DNA from: Burkholderiales bacterium
GTDB lineage: Bacteria; Pseudomonadota; Gammaproteobacteria; Burkholderiales; Burkholderiaceae_C
Direction: 5' to 3'
Length of the DNA: 64,000 bases
NCBI GenBank assembly: GCA_016223165.1
Contig: JACRPO010000005.1
Coordinates: 806,001-870,000, forward strand
The translations under genes and the position numbers were made by a program. The first letter of the stretch is position 1. Every line of letters starts with the position of its first letter. Below are positions 43,342 to 53,904 of this stretch, one piece after another. The notes beneath the pieces are model-generated. The model did not search any database. It saw nothing but the letters and a program-made list of their open reading frames with translations, and was not told the origin of the DNA.

Positions 43342-44802
43342 TCAGGCGCTCGCCGCCGCGGGGGTTGCGTCCGGCCGGGGCAGGCGCATTTCAGACGACA
43401 GGGCGGCCGGCACAGCGGACGACATGGCGGCCGACACTGGCGCGGCGGCCGCTGCGCGAGAGGCGGCCGGCAGCGGCCAGTCACCCGGGCCGTGGTGCGA
43501 GGGATGCTCGAGCATCACGTTGGCCACGTCGCACACGAAGCGCCGCGTGCCGCGGTAGCCGACATGGCAGATGTGCGCATTGCCGACGCGGTCGAACATG
43601 GGGATGCCGAGTCGGAAGAGCGGCTTGCCCAGCCGCTCGGCGGCCTGGCGGCCGTGCGAGTGCGTCATCAGCAGCTCGCAGCTGGCGGCCGCGGCGGAAC
43701 GCTCGAAGTCCTCGAGGTCGCCGATCAGCACCTCGGCCGCGGGCAGGCGCTCGAGCAGCGGCGACTTCGTCGTCGTCACGCACACCGCGAGCTCTGCGCC
43801 CAGCTCGGCGAGAAGGTTGCCGGCGGCCCACAGCAGGTCGGGCTCGGCGGCCAGCGCCACGCGCACGCCGCCGGTGTGGAAGTGCGCGTCGAGCATCGCG
43901 TCGACGAGCTGGCTGCGCTGGCGGCGGATGCGCGCCGGCACCTCGCGCCCGGAGAGCTCGGCCAGCCGGGCGACGAAGGCGTCGGTGGCCGTGAGACCGG
44001 TGAGGCGGTCGAAGAGCGTGAACGGCACTCCGGTACGCGCTTGCAGGGCCTCGCCCGCCGGGCGCATCTGCTCGCCGATGGCCAGCGTGTGCACGGCGCC
44101 ACCCAGCCCGCGCAGATCGGCCAGCGGCGTGCCGCCGATCGTCGTGCCGTGCCACTGGTCGGGGATGTGGCCGTCGAGCGAGCCCGAGACGTCGGGCACG
44201 AAGACGGGCTCGAGCCCGAAGGCCTCGATCAGCTCGCGCAGCTCGTCGATGTCGCCGGGGCTCAGATGGCTGCCGGGCAGCACGTTGACCTGCGGGATCG
44301 CGGATTCGCGCCGCGGCAGCGCAGGCTCGGGCAGCTGCGAGACGAGCATGGTGACCGCCTTGGCCCAGCCGTCCTGGAACGCGCCCAGGTAGTCGGGCGT
44401 CGAGACGTGGACCACCACCGTGTCCGCAAGCTCGGGGTGGCGCTGGCGGATCAGCGCGAGGTGGCCCTCGACATCGTCGCCGCGCGTCTCGGTGAGGCCC
44501 GTGGAGCAGATGGCGATGATCGCCGGCTTGGCGCGCTGGCGGATGTTGAGGATCGCCTTCTCGATGTTGTCGAGGCCGCCCATCACCGTGGCGGCCTCGT
44601 TCATGGCCGTCGTCTGCAGCGGGATCGCCTCCTTGAAGTGGCGCACCAGCAGCACCACGCCGAACGAGGTGCAGCCCTGCGAGCCGTGCATCACCGGCAT
44701 GCAGGCGCCCAGCCCCATGAAGGCGTAGGCCGCGCCCAGCGGCTGGCTCATCTTCAGCGGGTTGACCGCCGCGGCCTTCTTCGATTCGGTGACCAGCGCC
44801 AT
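43342..44802 (-). CDS. nifN: FeMo-co biosynthesis scaffold subunit NifN
   Basis: 486 aa, NifK-like subunit of the NifEN scaffold. The P-cluster-like site cysteine is in [30 protein letters not shown] is a NifN motif. [15 protein letters not shown] is in the usual place after NPLK. The last ~40 residues are an Ala/Pro-rich tail not seen in shorter NifNs. Adjacent to nifE on the same strand (13-base gap). Confidence 0.95.
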   Translation of the reverse strand: MALVTESKKAAAVNPLKMSQPLGAAYAFMGLGACMPVMHGSQGCTSFGVVLLVRHFKEAIPLQTTAMNEAATVMGGLDNIEKAILNIRQRAKPAIIAICSTGLTETRGDDVEGHLALIRQRHPELADTVVVHVSTPDYLGAFQDGWAKAVTMLVSQLPEPALPRRESAIPQVNVLPGSHLSPGDIDELRELIEAFGLEPVFVPDVSGSLDGHIPDQWHGTTIGGTPLADLRGLGGAVHTLAIGEQMRPAGEALQARTGVPFTLFDRLTGLTATDAFVARLAELSGREVPARIRRQRSQLVDAMLDAHFHTGGVRVALAAEPDLLWAAGNLLAELGAELAVCVTTTKSPLLERLPAAEVLIGDLEDFERSAAAASCELLMTHSHGRQAAERLGKPLFRLGIPMFDRVGNAHICHVGYRGTRRFVCDVANVMLEHPSHHGPGDWPLPAASRAAAAAPVSAAMSSAVPAALSSEMRLPRPDATPAAASA

Positions 44803-44815
44803 CTCAGTCGCCCAT

Positions 44816-46258
44816 TCAGGCCTGCGCGAGCAACGCGTCGTGCGCTTCCCGCACTTCACGCACTTCCCGAACCTCCCACGGGGCCGGCGCGCGCACCTGC
44901 TGCCACACCGGGTTGAACAGCGCCTTGTCAATCTGCTCGACCATCGTCACCATGCCCTCGTAGCCGGCGAAGGCGTGGTGGCGCTCCTGGTTGATGTCCA
45001 TCCACGGCATGCGCGCCTTCAGCGCCACGAACTGGCTGCGGCCGCCGCTGAGCATGATGTCGGCGCGCGCATCGCGCAGCATGGCGTACATCTCGCGCGG
45101 GCTGAGCTCGTCGATCATGTGCGCGTCGGCGCCCTCGCCCATGATCTCCAGGATCTTCTGCTTGTCTTCCTTCGTGCTCTTCTTGACGCTGGTGCCGACG
45201 ACCTCCAGGCCCGCCTCCTGCAGCGCCGAGACGACCGACCAGCTCTTCACGCCGCCGGTGATGAGCAGCACCTTCTTGCCCGCGAGCCGCTCGCGGTAGG
45301 CGCGGATGCGCTGCCAGGCGCGCGCCTCCTCGGCGGCGATCAGCGCCTCGGCGCGCTCGATCAGGTCGGCCCCGGCGCCGCGCTCGACGAGCAGCCGCGC
45401 GATCTCGCGCAGCGTCGTGCTCATGTCGCCGATGCCGTAGAACGAACCCTCGAAGTACGGGATGCCCCAGCGCTCGCGCATGCGCGTGGCGACGTTGATC
45501 ATCGACTTGCTGCACACCATCATGTTGGCGCGCGCGCGGTGCGCCGAGGCGATGTCGCGGTAGCGCCCGTCGCCGCTGATGCACGAGAGCACGCGCACGC
45601 CGAGCGCGTCGAGCAGCGGCTTCACCTGCCAGAGCTCGCCGCTGAGGTTGTATTCGCCGATGATGTTGATGTCGGTGGGCGTCGTCAGCTCGGGCTCGAC
45701 GGTGCCGATGACATGGTCGAGCAGCGCCTCGGCGCCGAGCTTGTTGCCCAGGTTCTTGGGCCCGGCGAAGCCCGGCGCGTTGACCGGGATCACCGGCCGG
45801 CCGAAGCGCTCGGCGGCGCGCTTGCACACGGCCTCGATATCGTCGCCGATCATGCCGGTGACGCAGGTCTGGTAGACGAAGACTGCGGCCGGGTCCTGGC
45901 GCTCGATGACCTCGCGGATGGCGCGGAAGAGGCGCTTCTCGGCGCCGTGGATCACGTCGAGCTCGTTGATGTCGGTGGTGAAGCCGGTGCGGTAGATCTG
46001 CGCGCCCGAGCTGGCGCTGTGCCGGTTGTCCCACGAGTTGCCCTCGCAGGCGATGGGCCCGTGCACGAGGTGCGCCACGTCGACGATCGGCTGCAGCGCG
46101 ATCTTGGCGCCATCGAATGCGCAGCCACCGGCCGCCGCGCCTGGCGTCAGCTGTTTGGTGCAGCCCTTCTTCCGCTCCTTGGCGCCCTTGGCCTGGTTGA
46201 TGTCGCAACCGGGCTCGTCGAAGACCTGGGCGATCTTGGCGGTGAGCGATGGCGACAC
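44816..46258 (-). CDS. nifE: FeMo-co biosynthesis scaffold subunit NifE
   Basis: 480 aa, GTG 46258. GCAFDGAKIALQPIVDVAHLVHGPIACEGNSWD and [17 protein letters not shown] hold the cluster ligands of the NifD-like fold. The FeMo-co-site Cys region is SCISGDGRYRDI and MMVCSKSMINVA. It has an N-terminal CDINQAKGAKERKKGC pair of cysteines. With NifN it turns NifB-co into FeMo-co by adding Mo and homocitrate. Follows nifK by 10 bases. Confidence 0.96.
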   Translation of the reverse strand: MSPSLTAKIAQVFDEPGCDINQAKGAKERKKGCTKQLTPGAAAGGCAFDGAKIALQPIVDVAHLVHGPIACEGNSWDNRHSASSGAQIYRTGFTTDINELDVIHGAEKRLFRAIREVIERQDPAAVFVYQTCVTGMIGDDIEAVCKRAAERFGRPVIPVNAPGFAGPKNLGNKLGAEALLDHVIGTVEPELTTPTDINIIGEYNLSGELWQVKPLLDALGVRVLSCISGDGRYRDIASAHRARANMMVCSKSMINVATRMRERWGIPYFEGSFYGIGDMSTTLREIARLLVERGAGADLIERAEALIAAEEARAWQRIRAYRERLAGKKVLLITGGVKSWSVVSALQEAGLEVVGTSVKKSTKEDKQKILEIMGEGADAHMIDELSPREMYAMLRDARADIMLSGGRSQFVALKARMPWMDINQERHHAFAGYEGMVTMVEQIDKALFNPVWQQVRAPAPWEVREVREVREAHDALLAQA

Positions 46259-46268
46259 GGCGAGACCC

Positions 46269-47828
46269 TCAGCGGATGATGTCGTAGCTGTAGTCGGTCT
46301 TGCCCGGGACGATGGTGTTGGCGTCCAGCGTCTCGAAGAACTCGTCCAGCAGCATCGTGAACAGCCACAGCGCGCCGTTGTAGCCCCAGGTCGGGAAGCG
46401 GTGGTAGTGGTGGCGGTCGAAGATCGGGAACACGAGCCGGATGAGCGGCGTGCCTACATCGCGCTCGAGGTACTTGCCGTAGGTGTTGCCGATCAGGAAG
46501 TCCACCGGCTCGGTGAAGAGCAGGCTGCGCAGATGCCACAGGTCGCGCTTGGGGTAGACCTTGCAGCCCTTGCCATAGGGCGAGGTGTCGAACAGCGCCT
46601 GCACCTTCTTGCCCCACTCCTCGCCGCCGTTGGTGGCCAGCACATGCGCCGGCTCGGCGCCGAGCTCGAGCAGGAACTCGGCATAACCGAGCATCTGGTC
46701 GGGGTCGCCGTACAGCGCGTAGCGCTTGCCGTGCAGGTGGCTCTGGCTGTCGGCCATCGCATCGACGAGTTGGCCGCGCTCGCGCTCGAGCTCCTTGGGC
46801 ACGGGCCGGCCGGTGAGGCGGCTGATGGCCATCAGGAAGCGGTCGGTGCCGGCCACGCCCACCGGCGCGTTGAGCACGACCACCTCCTGGCCCTTGCCGG
46901 CGATGTACTTCGCCGTCTTCTCGCAGCAGAACTCCTGGAAGACGATGGTGGCCTTGGCATGCAGTGCCGCCTCCACCGTCTCTTTGGTGGTGCCGCCTTC
47001 GTACATGCGGAACTCGCCGTCGGTGGGCGTATTCCAGACTTCGCTGGGGTCGCACAGCACGTTCACGGTCACGCCGAAGAGGCCGAAGATGCGCTTGATC
47101 TCCTTCATGTTGCCGACGACGAAGCCGTCGAAGCCGCCGATGAAGTTGATGCTCTCGTCGGGCTGGCGCTCGAGCGCCGGCGCGGTGCCGCTCTTGCCGT
47201 CCCAGAAGTGCTGCAGCACGCCCAGCAGCGCGTTGTCGTAGCCGGTGACGTGGCTGCCGACGAAGGCCGGCGTGTGCGCGAACGGCACGTCGAAGGCGGC
47301 CGGCACGCTGCCCTTCTCCTTGGCCGTCTTGATGAAGGCGTTGAGATCGTCGCCGATCACCTCGGCCATGCAGGTGGTGCTGACGGCGATCATCTCAGGC
47401 TTGTACAGGCTGTAGGCGTTGGCCAGGCCGTCGACCATGTTGTTCAGGCCGCCGAACACCGCCGCGTCTTCCGTCATCGACGAGCTGACGCAGGAGGTGG
47501 GCTCCTTGAAGTGGCGGCTGAAGTGGCTGCGGTAGTAGGCGACACAGCCCTGCGAGCCGTGCACGAAGCTGAGCGTCTTGTTGAAGCCGTTGGCGACGAA
47601 CACCGCGCCCAGCGGCTGGCAGGCCTTGGCCGGGTTGACCGTCAGCGCCTCGCGCGAGAAGTTCTTCTCCTTGTATTCCGGCGTCTTGGTCCAGTTGCGG
47701 ATCTCCTCGATGCGCACCTCCGAGTGGTTGAACTCGAACTGCTGCTTCTTGCTGGCGAAGAGCTTCTGGTACTCGGGCTCGCGAAAGAGCATCTCGTGGT
47801 CGAGCACCTTCTCGGCGGTCTGGGGCAT
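46269..47828 (-). CDS. nifK: Nitrogenase MoFe protein beta chain NifK
   Basis: 519 aa. P-cluster ligands are C70 (NPAKACQP), C95 (HGSQGCVAY) and C153 (STTCMAE), the same numbering as in Azotobacter Nif[28 protein letters not shown] is the conserved core. With NifD it forms the alpha2-beta2 dinitrogenase. The spacer to nifD is 55 bases without a hairpin, so the pair is co-transcribed and nearly stoichiometric. Confidence 0.98.
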   Translation of the reverse strand: MPQTAEKVLDHEMLFREPEYQKLFASKKQQFEFNHSEVRIEEIRNWTKTPEYKEKNFSREALTVNPAKACQPLGAVFVANGFNKTLSFVHGSQGCVAYYRSHFSRHFKEPTSCVSSSMTEDAAVFGGLNNMVDGLANAYSLYKPEMIAVSTTCMAEVIGDDLNAFIKTAKEKGSVPAAFDVPFAHTPAFVGSHVTGYDNALLGVLQHFWDGKSGTAPALERQPDESINFIGGFDGFVVGNMKEIKRIFGLFGVTVNVLCDPSEVWNTPTDGEFRMYEGGTTKETVEAALHAKATIVFQEFCCEKTAKYIAGKGQEVVVLNAPVGVAGTDRFLMAISRLTGRPVPKELERERGQLVDAMADSQSHLHGKRYALYGDPDQMLGYAEFLLELGAEPAHVLATNGGEEWGKKVQALFDTSPYGKGCKVYPKRDLWHLRSLLFTEPVDFLIGNTYGKYLERDVGTPLIRLVFPIFDRHHYHRFPTWGYNGALWLFTMLLDEFFETLDANTIVPGKTDYSYDIIR

Positions 47829-47883
47829 GGGGTTCTCCTGGCGGGGATGTCGTTGAGGCGTTCGGGTCGCTCGCGAGCCGCGA

Positions 47884-49347
47884 TCAGGCCGCGTTCTTCC
47901 AGGGCGCGGACTTGGCGAGCTTCCAGATCGGCGAGCTGATCGCCATGTCCATGTCGCGCGCGAAGATCGCGAAGCCGTCGTAGCCGTGGTAGGGGCCCGA
48001 GTAGTCCCAGCTGTGCATCTGGCGGAAGGGCACGCCCATCTTCTGGAAGACGTACTTCTCCTTGATGCCGCTGCCGATGAGGTCGGGCTGTATCTTCTCG
48101 ACGAACTTCTCGAACTCGTAGCCGGTGACGTCGTCGTAGATCAGCGTCGCGTCGCCGATGTAGTGCGTGGTGCGCTGGTAGTCGTCGCCGTGGCCGAACT
48201 CGTAGCCGGTACCGACCACCTTCATGCCCAGGTCCTCGTAGGCGCCGATGACGTGCCGCGGGCGCAGGCCGCCGACGTACAGCATCACCGTCTTGCCTTC
48301 GAGGCGCGGCTTGTACCTGGCGATGACCGCGTCCACCAGCGGCTGGTACCTGGCGATCACCGCCTCGGCCTTGGCCTTGATGATGTCGTCGAAGTGGCTG
48401 GCGATCTCGCGCAGGCTCTCGGCGATCTTGGTCGGGCCGAAGAAGTTGTATTCGACCCAGGGGATGCCGTACTTCTCCTCCATGTGCCGGCTGATGTAGT
48501 TCATCGAGCGGTAGCAGTGGATGAGGTTGAGCTTGGCCTTGGGCGTGTTCTCCAGTTCGGCAATCGTGCCGTCGCCCGACCACTGCGCGATGACGCGCAG
48601 GCCGATCTCCTCGAGCAGGATGCGGCTGCTCCACGCGTCGCCGCCGATGTTGTAGTCGCCGATGATGGTGACGTCGTAGGGCGTCGACTCGAAGGCGTGC
48701 TCCTTCTTCGTCGTGCCGTCGAACACCCAGTCGCGGATGGCGTCGTTGGCCAGGTGGTGGCCGAGGCTCTGGCTGACGCCGCGGAAGCCCTCGCAGCGCA
48801 CCGGCACGATGGTGTGGCCGCCGAGCTCCTTGCTCTTCTTCTTGCTCACCGCCTCGATGTCGTCGCCGATGAGGCCGATCGGGCATTCGCTCTGGATGCT
48901 GATGCCCTTGTTGAGCGGGAACAGATCCTGGATCTCGTCGATGATCTTGTCGAGCTTCTTGTCGCCGCCGAAGACGATGTCCTTCTCCTGGAAGTCGGAG
49001 GTGAACTGCATCGTCACGAAGGTGTCGACGCCGGTGACGCCGATGTAGTAGTTGCGCCGCGCGGCCCAGCTGTACTGGCCGCAGCCCACCGGGCCGTGGC
49101 TGATGTGCACCATGTCCTTGATGGGGCCCCACACCACGCCCTTGCTGCCGGCGTAGGCACAGCCGCGGATCGTCATCACGCCGGGCAGGCTCTTGATGTT
49201 GCTCTTGACGCCGCAGTCGGGCTTGCCTTCCTCGTACTGCCCGAGGTGCTTGGCGCGGCGCTTGGCCATCTTGTCGGGATAGGCCTTCAGCACCTCTTCG
49301 ATCAAGGCCTTGTTGGCGGCCTTGCGCTCTTCAACCGTCATGGACAT
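47884..49347 (-). CDS. nifD: Nitrogenase MoFe protein alpha chain NifD
   Basis: 487 aa. P-cluster ligands C63, C89 and C155, FeMo-co ligands C278 (LIHCYRS) and H445 ([10 protein letters not shown]), and the Gln/Arg/His surroundings ([18 protein letters not shown]) mark a molybdenum rather than V or Fe-only enzyme. ATG 49347 follows GAGGAGAG; a second Met two codons later is possible. It lies 97 bases behind nifH with a stem-loop in between. Confidence 0.98.
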   Translation of the reverse strand: MSMTVEERKAANKALIEEVLKAYPDKMAKRRAKHLGQYEEGKPDCGVKSNIKSLPGVMTIRGCAYAGSKGVVWGPIKDMVHISHGPVGCGQYSWAARRNYYIGVTGVDTFVTMQFTSDFQEKDIVFGGDKKLDKIIDEIQDLFPLNKGISIQSECPIGLIGDDIEAVSKKKSKELGGHTIVPVRCEGFRGVSQSLGHHLANDAIRDWVFDGTTKKEHAFESTPYDVTIIGDYNIGGDAWSSRILLEEIGLRVIAQWSGDGTIAELENTPKAKLNLIHCYRSMNYISRHMEEKYGIPWVEYNFFGPTKIAESLREIASHFDDIIKAKAEAVIARYQPLVDAVIARYKPRLEGKTVMLYVGGLRPRHVIGAYEDLGMKVVGTGYEFGHGDDYQRTTHYIGDATLIYDDVTGYEFEKFVEKIQPDLIGSGIKEKYVFQKMGVPFRQMHSWDYSGPYHGYDGFAIFARDMDMAISSPIWKLAKSAPWKNAA

Positions 49348-49396
49348 GGGGGCTCTCCTCTTGAGCGGGTGTGGGCGGGTGTGGGCGGTGCGGTGC

Positions 49397-49430
49397 GCGG
49401 GCGGCATGTCCTCGTGGGACCACCGCCCGC
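49397..49430 (-). terminator. nifH-nifD intercistronic stem-loop
   Basis: 8-bp GCGGGCGG / CCGCCCGC stem plus an inner GTCC / GGAC stem with a 5-base loop and a small internal bulge; no T-run. Such structures downstream of nifH are known to stabilise its 3' end and to give more NifH than NifDK. Confidence 0.7.
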
Positions 49431-49444
49431 CGGTCGCTTCGGAT

Positions 49445-50602
<1,158 letters not shown>

Positions 50603-50647
50603 TCACTGGTTGTCGTGCGACGCGGCCATCTGCGCGCAGCGGGCCGC

Positions 50648-50663
50648 TGGTACGCGCATTGCT
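50648..50663 (+). promoter_or_regulatory. Sigma-54 (-24/-12) promoter of the 202-aa gene and draTG
   Basis: TGGTACGCGCATTGCT: GG and GC are at the required 10-base spacing, with one mismatch in the -24 box. It lies about 72 bases before ATG 50735. Confidence 0.82.
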
Positions 50664-50734
50664 CAGGCAGGTCATGAGCCCCTCGAACCTCTCTTGAGTC
50701 CCTTGAGCCACCAACCACCCCACCGGAGCCCCCG

Positions 50735-51343
50735 ATGACCACCACCCTCGCCGAACCCGGCCTCGCCTCGACGGCCTTCGCCCGCCTGGAGGCCGAGGGC
50801 CGCCTGCTCAATGCGGTGCTGAAGGGGCCGACACACCGGCCCGGCCGCTTCGGCTTCCGCGGCGAGCTGGCGCTGCGCTTCGCGGCCAGGCTTGCCGACG
50901 AAGCGCGCCCGCCCGAGCTGAGCTGCGACCAGGTCATCGCCGTCGCGCGCGCCGGCGAGCCCAAGCTCGCCTTCTTCGCCGGCTACCTGCTCAGCTTCGA
51001 GCACCTGTTGGACGTGGCCGAGACGCTGGGCGACACGTTGGGCGCCGGCGGCAAGTACTTCGTCTTCTGCAACAACATCGACCTCAGCCGCAGGTACCAG
51101 GTTGCGCTGAAGGGCGCCCTCTTCTACGTGCTGCCGATCGACGAGGCCACGGTCTACAACGAACTGCTCGAGCTGCTCTACCTCGACAAAGGCGAGCTGA
51201 AGAAGCTCGACACCGCCGGCAAGATCGACCGAGTCGCCGACGCGGCACTGAAGTTCGACGTCACCTTCGACACCCTCACCTACGAGGAAGGCCTGGCGCT
51301 GATGGGGCCGGTACGCAACCCCAACGAGAACCGGCCGGTGTGA
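50735..51343 (+). CDS. Unrecognised 202-aa protein in the NifA regulon
   Basis: Soluble alpha/beta protein with no signal peptide, membrane segment or cysteine-cluster motif (only two cysteines, SCDQ and FCNN). Notable stretches are RFGFRGELALRFAARLADEA, KLAFFAGYLLSFEHLLDVAETLGD and FYVLPIDEATVYNELLELLYLDKGELKKLD. I do not recognise the family. It starts a sigma-54/NifA-controlled unit with draT (26 bases on) and draG, so a role in nitrogenase switch-off or protection is likely but unproven. The GGAG ribosome site is well placed. Confidence 0.8.
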   Translation: MTTTLAEPGLASTAFARLEAEGRLLNAVLKGPTHRPGRFGFRGELALRFAARLADEARPPELSCDQVIAVARAGEPKLAFFAGYLLSFEHLLDVAETLGDTLGAGGKYFVFCNNIDLSRRYQVALKGALFYVLPIDEATVYNELLELLYLDKGELKKLDTAGKIDRVADAALKFDVTFDTLTYEEGLALMGPVRNPNENRPV

Positions 51344-51350
51344 ACTGCGC

Positions 51351-51396
51351 GTGAACCGTTGCGAACCGCGTGAGCCGCGTGAGCCGCGTCAACCGT
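51351..51396. repeat. Degenerate nonamer repeats over the draT start
   Basis: About five 9-base units of the type GTGAGCCGC, two of them identical (51370-51378, 51379-51387). Two possible draT start codons are copies of the same unit. Confidence 0.75.
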
Positions 51397-52206
51397 GAGT
51401 GCGAACCCGCGCGCTGGTATGCGACCAACCTGGTCGGCTTGCCCACGCGCGTGCTCGCGAGCACGGCCTTCAACGCCCACCCGGTGCCGCTGCACATCGC
51501 CGGCGCGCGCGAGGCGAACCCCGGCTTGTTCGCGCTGCTCGCTCGCTGCGCCGGCGAGGCCGAGGCGCGCGCCGTGTTCGAGCACTACATGAGCCTCGCT
51601 TTCGGCCTCGCGCGGCCCGCGGCCGATGAGCCGGCGATCGAGGCGCGCCGCTGGCGCGCCAGCTACCTGAAGCTGCTGCAGGGCTGGGGGCTGGATGCCA
51701 ACGGCGCCGCCGGCGCCGTGCTGAAGGGCTGGGTCGAGAGCCGCTTCGGCCTCGTGCCCGTCTTCCACCAGGCGCCGCTGGCGCGTTTTCCTTCGCCGGC
51801 CTGGGTGGCCTACATCGAGCAGAAGGCGACGAGCCGGTTCCACAGCAACAACGTTTTGCAGCAGCTGGACCTGCTCTTCGAGTTCAGCCAATGGATGCTG
51901 GCGCGATTCGCACCGCTCGGCCCCGGCCCGAGCGCCGAGCTGTGGCGCGGCAGCACGCGCTGCGAAGAGCAGGTGGTCGCGGGCTCGTTGCGCGAGCGCC
52001 GCTGCACGGTGCGCCTGAACAACGTGGTCTCGTTCAGCCGCACGCGCGAGCAGGCGGGCTGCTTCGGCGACTGGCTGCTGCGCGCGCAGGTGCCGCTGGC
52101 CAAGCTGCTGCTGTGGCCAGGGCTGCTGGCCACCGCTTTGCTCGACGGCGAATCCGAGGTGCTGGCGATCGGTGGCGACTACGAGGTCGAGGCGAGCTAT
52201 GCGTGA
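51370..52206 (+). CDS. draT: NAD(+)-dinitrogen-reductase ADP-ribosyltransferase DraT
   Basis: 278 aa from GTG 51370. The start is unsure because GTG 51370 and GTG 51379 are successive units of a nonamer repeat (51351-51396). Family segments are WYATNLVGLPTRVLASTAFN, FEHYMSLAFG, RWRASYLKLLQGWG, WVESRFGLVPVFH and NNVVSFSRTREQA. DraT transfers ADP-ribose from NAD to the NifH arginine (R102 here) on ammonium or dark/energy shift. Its stop overlaps the draG start (ATGCGTGA). Confidence 0.94.
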   Translation: MSRVSRVNRECEPARWYATNLVGLPTRVLASTAFNAHPVPLHIAGAREANPGLFALLARCAGEAEARAVFEHYMSLAFGLARPAADEPAIEARRWRASYLKLLQGWGLDANGAAGAVLKGWVESRFGLVPVFHQAPLARFPSPAWVAYIEQKATSRFHSNNVLQQLDLLFEFSQWMLARFAPLGPGPSAELWRGSTRCEEQVVAGSLRERRCTVRLNNVVSFSRTREQAGCFGDWLLRAQVPLAKLLLWPGLLATALLDGESEVLAIGGDYEVEASYA

Positions 52207-53248
52207 GCCGGCCGCCGGCGCGGGTGCAGCGTTGCGGGCATCGCCCGCATCACCCGCACCACTCTCATCACTCGCATCAACGGCATCAACGGCATCACCC
52301 GCATCACCTGCATCACCGGGGTGGCCGGCATGGCCCCAGCTGTGGGACCGGGCGCTCGGCGCCTACCTCGGCCTGGCGATCGGCGACGCCCTCGGCGCGA
52401 CGGTGGAGTTCATGACGCCGCGCGAGATCGCGCATGCCTTCGCGGCGCAAGGCGGCGTGCACCGGCACATCGTCGGCGGCGGTTGGCTGCGGCTGGCGCC
52501 CGGCCAGGTCACCGATGACACGACGATGTGCTTGGCGCTCGGCGATGCGCTGCTGCGCGGCCAGGCCTGCGGTCGGCCGTTCGATACCGCCCTCATCGCC
52601 GACGGCTTCGTCGCCTGGTGGCGCGGCAAGCCGGTGGACTGCGGCAACACCTGCCGCCGCGGCATCGCACGCTACCTGCGCGAGGGCACGCTCGAAGGTC
52701 CGCCGAATGAAGGCGACGGCGGCAACGGCGCCGCGATGCGCAACCTCCCGGTCGTGCTGGCGACGCTCGGCGACGAAGCCGCCTTCGAGAGGGTCTCGAT
52801 CGCGCAGGCCCGCATCACGCACCACCACCCCGAGAGCGATGCCGCGACGCTGGGCCTCGGCCGCCTGCTGCGCCTGCTGCTGGCCGGCGCGGGCCATGGC
52901 GCGACGCGGGCCTGGGCCGACGCCTGGGTGGCCGCGCATCCGGCCTTCGCCTTCGACCCTTACCCGGGCCGCGCCAGCGCCTATGTCGTCGACACGGTCC
53001 AGACCGTCCTGCACTTCCTGTTCGCGCACGAGGGTTTCGAGCCGGCGCTGATCGCCACCGTGAACCGCGGCGAAGACGCCGACACCACCGGGGCGCTGCT
53101 GGGCATGCTGGCCGGCGCGCGCTGCGGCGCCCGCGCACTGCCGAGGCGCTGGCTCACGCGCCTCGATCGCACGCAGCTGCGCGCCATCACCGACCAGGCC
53201 GGCGCGCTGCTGGCGCTGGGCCACGCCACAACCGTACCTTCAACCTGA
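52199..53248 (+). CDS. draG: ADP-ribosyl-[dinitrogen reductase] hydrolase DraG
   Basis: 349 aa from ATG 52199; the family core is ~300 aa and begins WPQLWDRALGAYLGLAIGDALGA. Mn-binding motifs are visible: GATVEFMTPRE, VTDDTTMCLA, GNGAAMRN and RGEDADTTGALLGMLAGA. DraG removes ADP-ribose from NifH to restore activity. Odd feature: an N-terminal low-complexity extension of ~55 residues, with nine consecutive three-residue units (ASP/AST and variants), encoded by a 9-base tandem repeat. In other DraG proteins this extension is absent. Confidence 0.94.
   Translation: MREPAAGAGAALRASPASPAPLSSLASTASTASPASPASPGWPAWPQLWDRALGAYLGLAIGDALGATVEFMTPREIAHAFAAQGGVHRHIVGGGWLRLAPGQVTDDTTMCLALGDALLRGQACGRPFDTALIADGFVAWWRGKPVDCGNTCRRGIARYLREGTLEGPPNEGDGGNGAAMRNLPVVLATLGDEAAFERVSIAQARITHHHPESDAATLGLGRLLRLLLAGAGHGATRAWADAWVAAHPAFAFDPYPGRASAYVVDTVQTVLHFLFAHEGFEPALIATVNRGEDADTTGALLGMLAGARCGARALPRRWLTRLDRTQLRAITDQAGALLALGHATTVPST
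52238..52318 (+). repeat. Nine-copy 9-base tandem repeat inside draG
   Basis: Nine units of GCATCACCC type, in frame with draG, encode A-S-P/T triplets. The number of copies could vary between strains without changing the reading frame. Confidence 0.9.
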
Positions 53249-53258
53249 CGAGGCCCCC

Positions 53259-53495
53259 ATGCCCATCCACGACTATCGCTGCAACGCCTGCGGGCGAGCC
53301 TTCGAACTGCTGGTGCGCAGCAGCGACGTGCCGGCCTGCCCGCACTGCGCCGGCACGGCGCTCGAGCGCCAGGTGTCGCTCACCGCGCCGCGAGGGCACA
53401 GCCAGGCGATCGTCACGCGCGCGCGGCGGGCCGCGGCGCGCGAAGGGCACTTCGGCCACTATTCGAGAACCGAGCGCGCCAAGCTGCCGCGCTGA
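53259..53495 (+). CDS. FmdB-type zinc-ribbon protein
   Basis: 78 aa. MPIHDYRCNACGRAFELLVRSSD and CPHCAG give the CxxC...CxxC zinc ribbon of the FmdB family. FmdB-like proteins are small putative regulators of unclear role. It follows draG by 10 bases, so it probably belongs to the same sigma-54 unit. The C-terminal half is basic. Confidence 0.85.
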   Translation: MPIHDYRCNACGRAFELLVRSSDVPACPHCAGTALERQVSLTAPRGHSQAIVTRARRAAAREGHFGHYSRTERAKLPR

Positions 53496-53532
53496 GGGGC
53501 GGCGGCGCGCGTTGCGCCGAGCGCCTCACCCT

Positions 53533-53838
53533 TCAGCCCGACAGCGCGCCCAGCAGTTCGACCGTCACCGGCTCGCTGCCGGAGAGCGTCGCCTGGCAGG
53601 CCAGGCGCGACTTGCTGCCGACACCGACCATCGTGTCGAGGCGGGCGTTCTCGGCGCTCGTGAGCCGGCTCAAGCCCTTGCGGCCTTCGGTGACGAAGAC
53701 ATGGCAGGCGCCGCACTGCGCCTCGCCGCCGCACTTGCCGGCAAGCGCGCCGCCGGCGCTGCGGATGGCGTCGAGGAGGGAGGTGCCCGGGGGCACATCG
53801 GCGGTGTGGCCGCCGGGCTGCAGAGTCAACAGGGTCAT
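53533..53838 (-). CDS. [2Fe-2S] ferredoxin
   Basis: 101 aa plant-type/adrenodoxin-like ferredoxin. Ligands C-X5-C-X2-C in KCGGEAQCGACHVF and a distal C in RLACQATL. GGHTADVPPGTSLLDAIRSAGGALAG is the ubiquitin-like fold start. It ends the leftward nifB unit and may serve as an electron donor or in Fe-S delivery. Convergent with the zinc-ribbon gene, 37 bases apart, without a clear terminator. Confidence 0.88.
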   Translation of the reverse strand: MTLLTLQPGGHTADVPPGTSLLDAIRSAGGALAGKCGGEAQCGACHVFVTEGRKGLSRLTSAENARLDTMVGVGSKSRLACQATLSGSEPVTVELLGALSG

Positions 53839-53904
53839 CGCGGAACTCGAGAGGAGGGATGAAGGAAGGGAGACGTCGGGAGGGAAGGAGTCGACGGGGC
53901 GGAT

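Noticed and set aside
47884..49347. Alternative (V or Fe-only) nitrogenase
   Set aside because: No vnfG/anfG, NifD carries typical MoFe residues, and nifENB, nifQ and nifV are all present.
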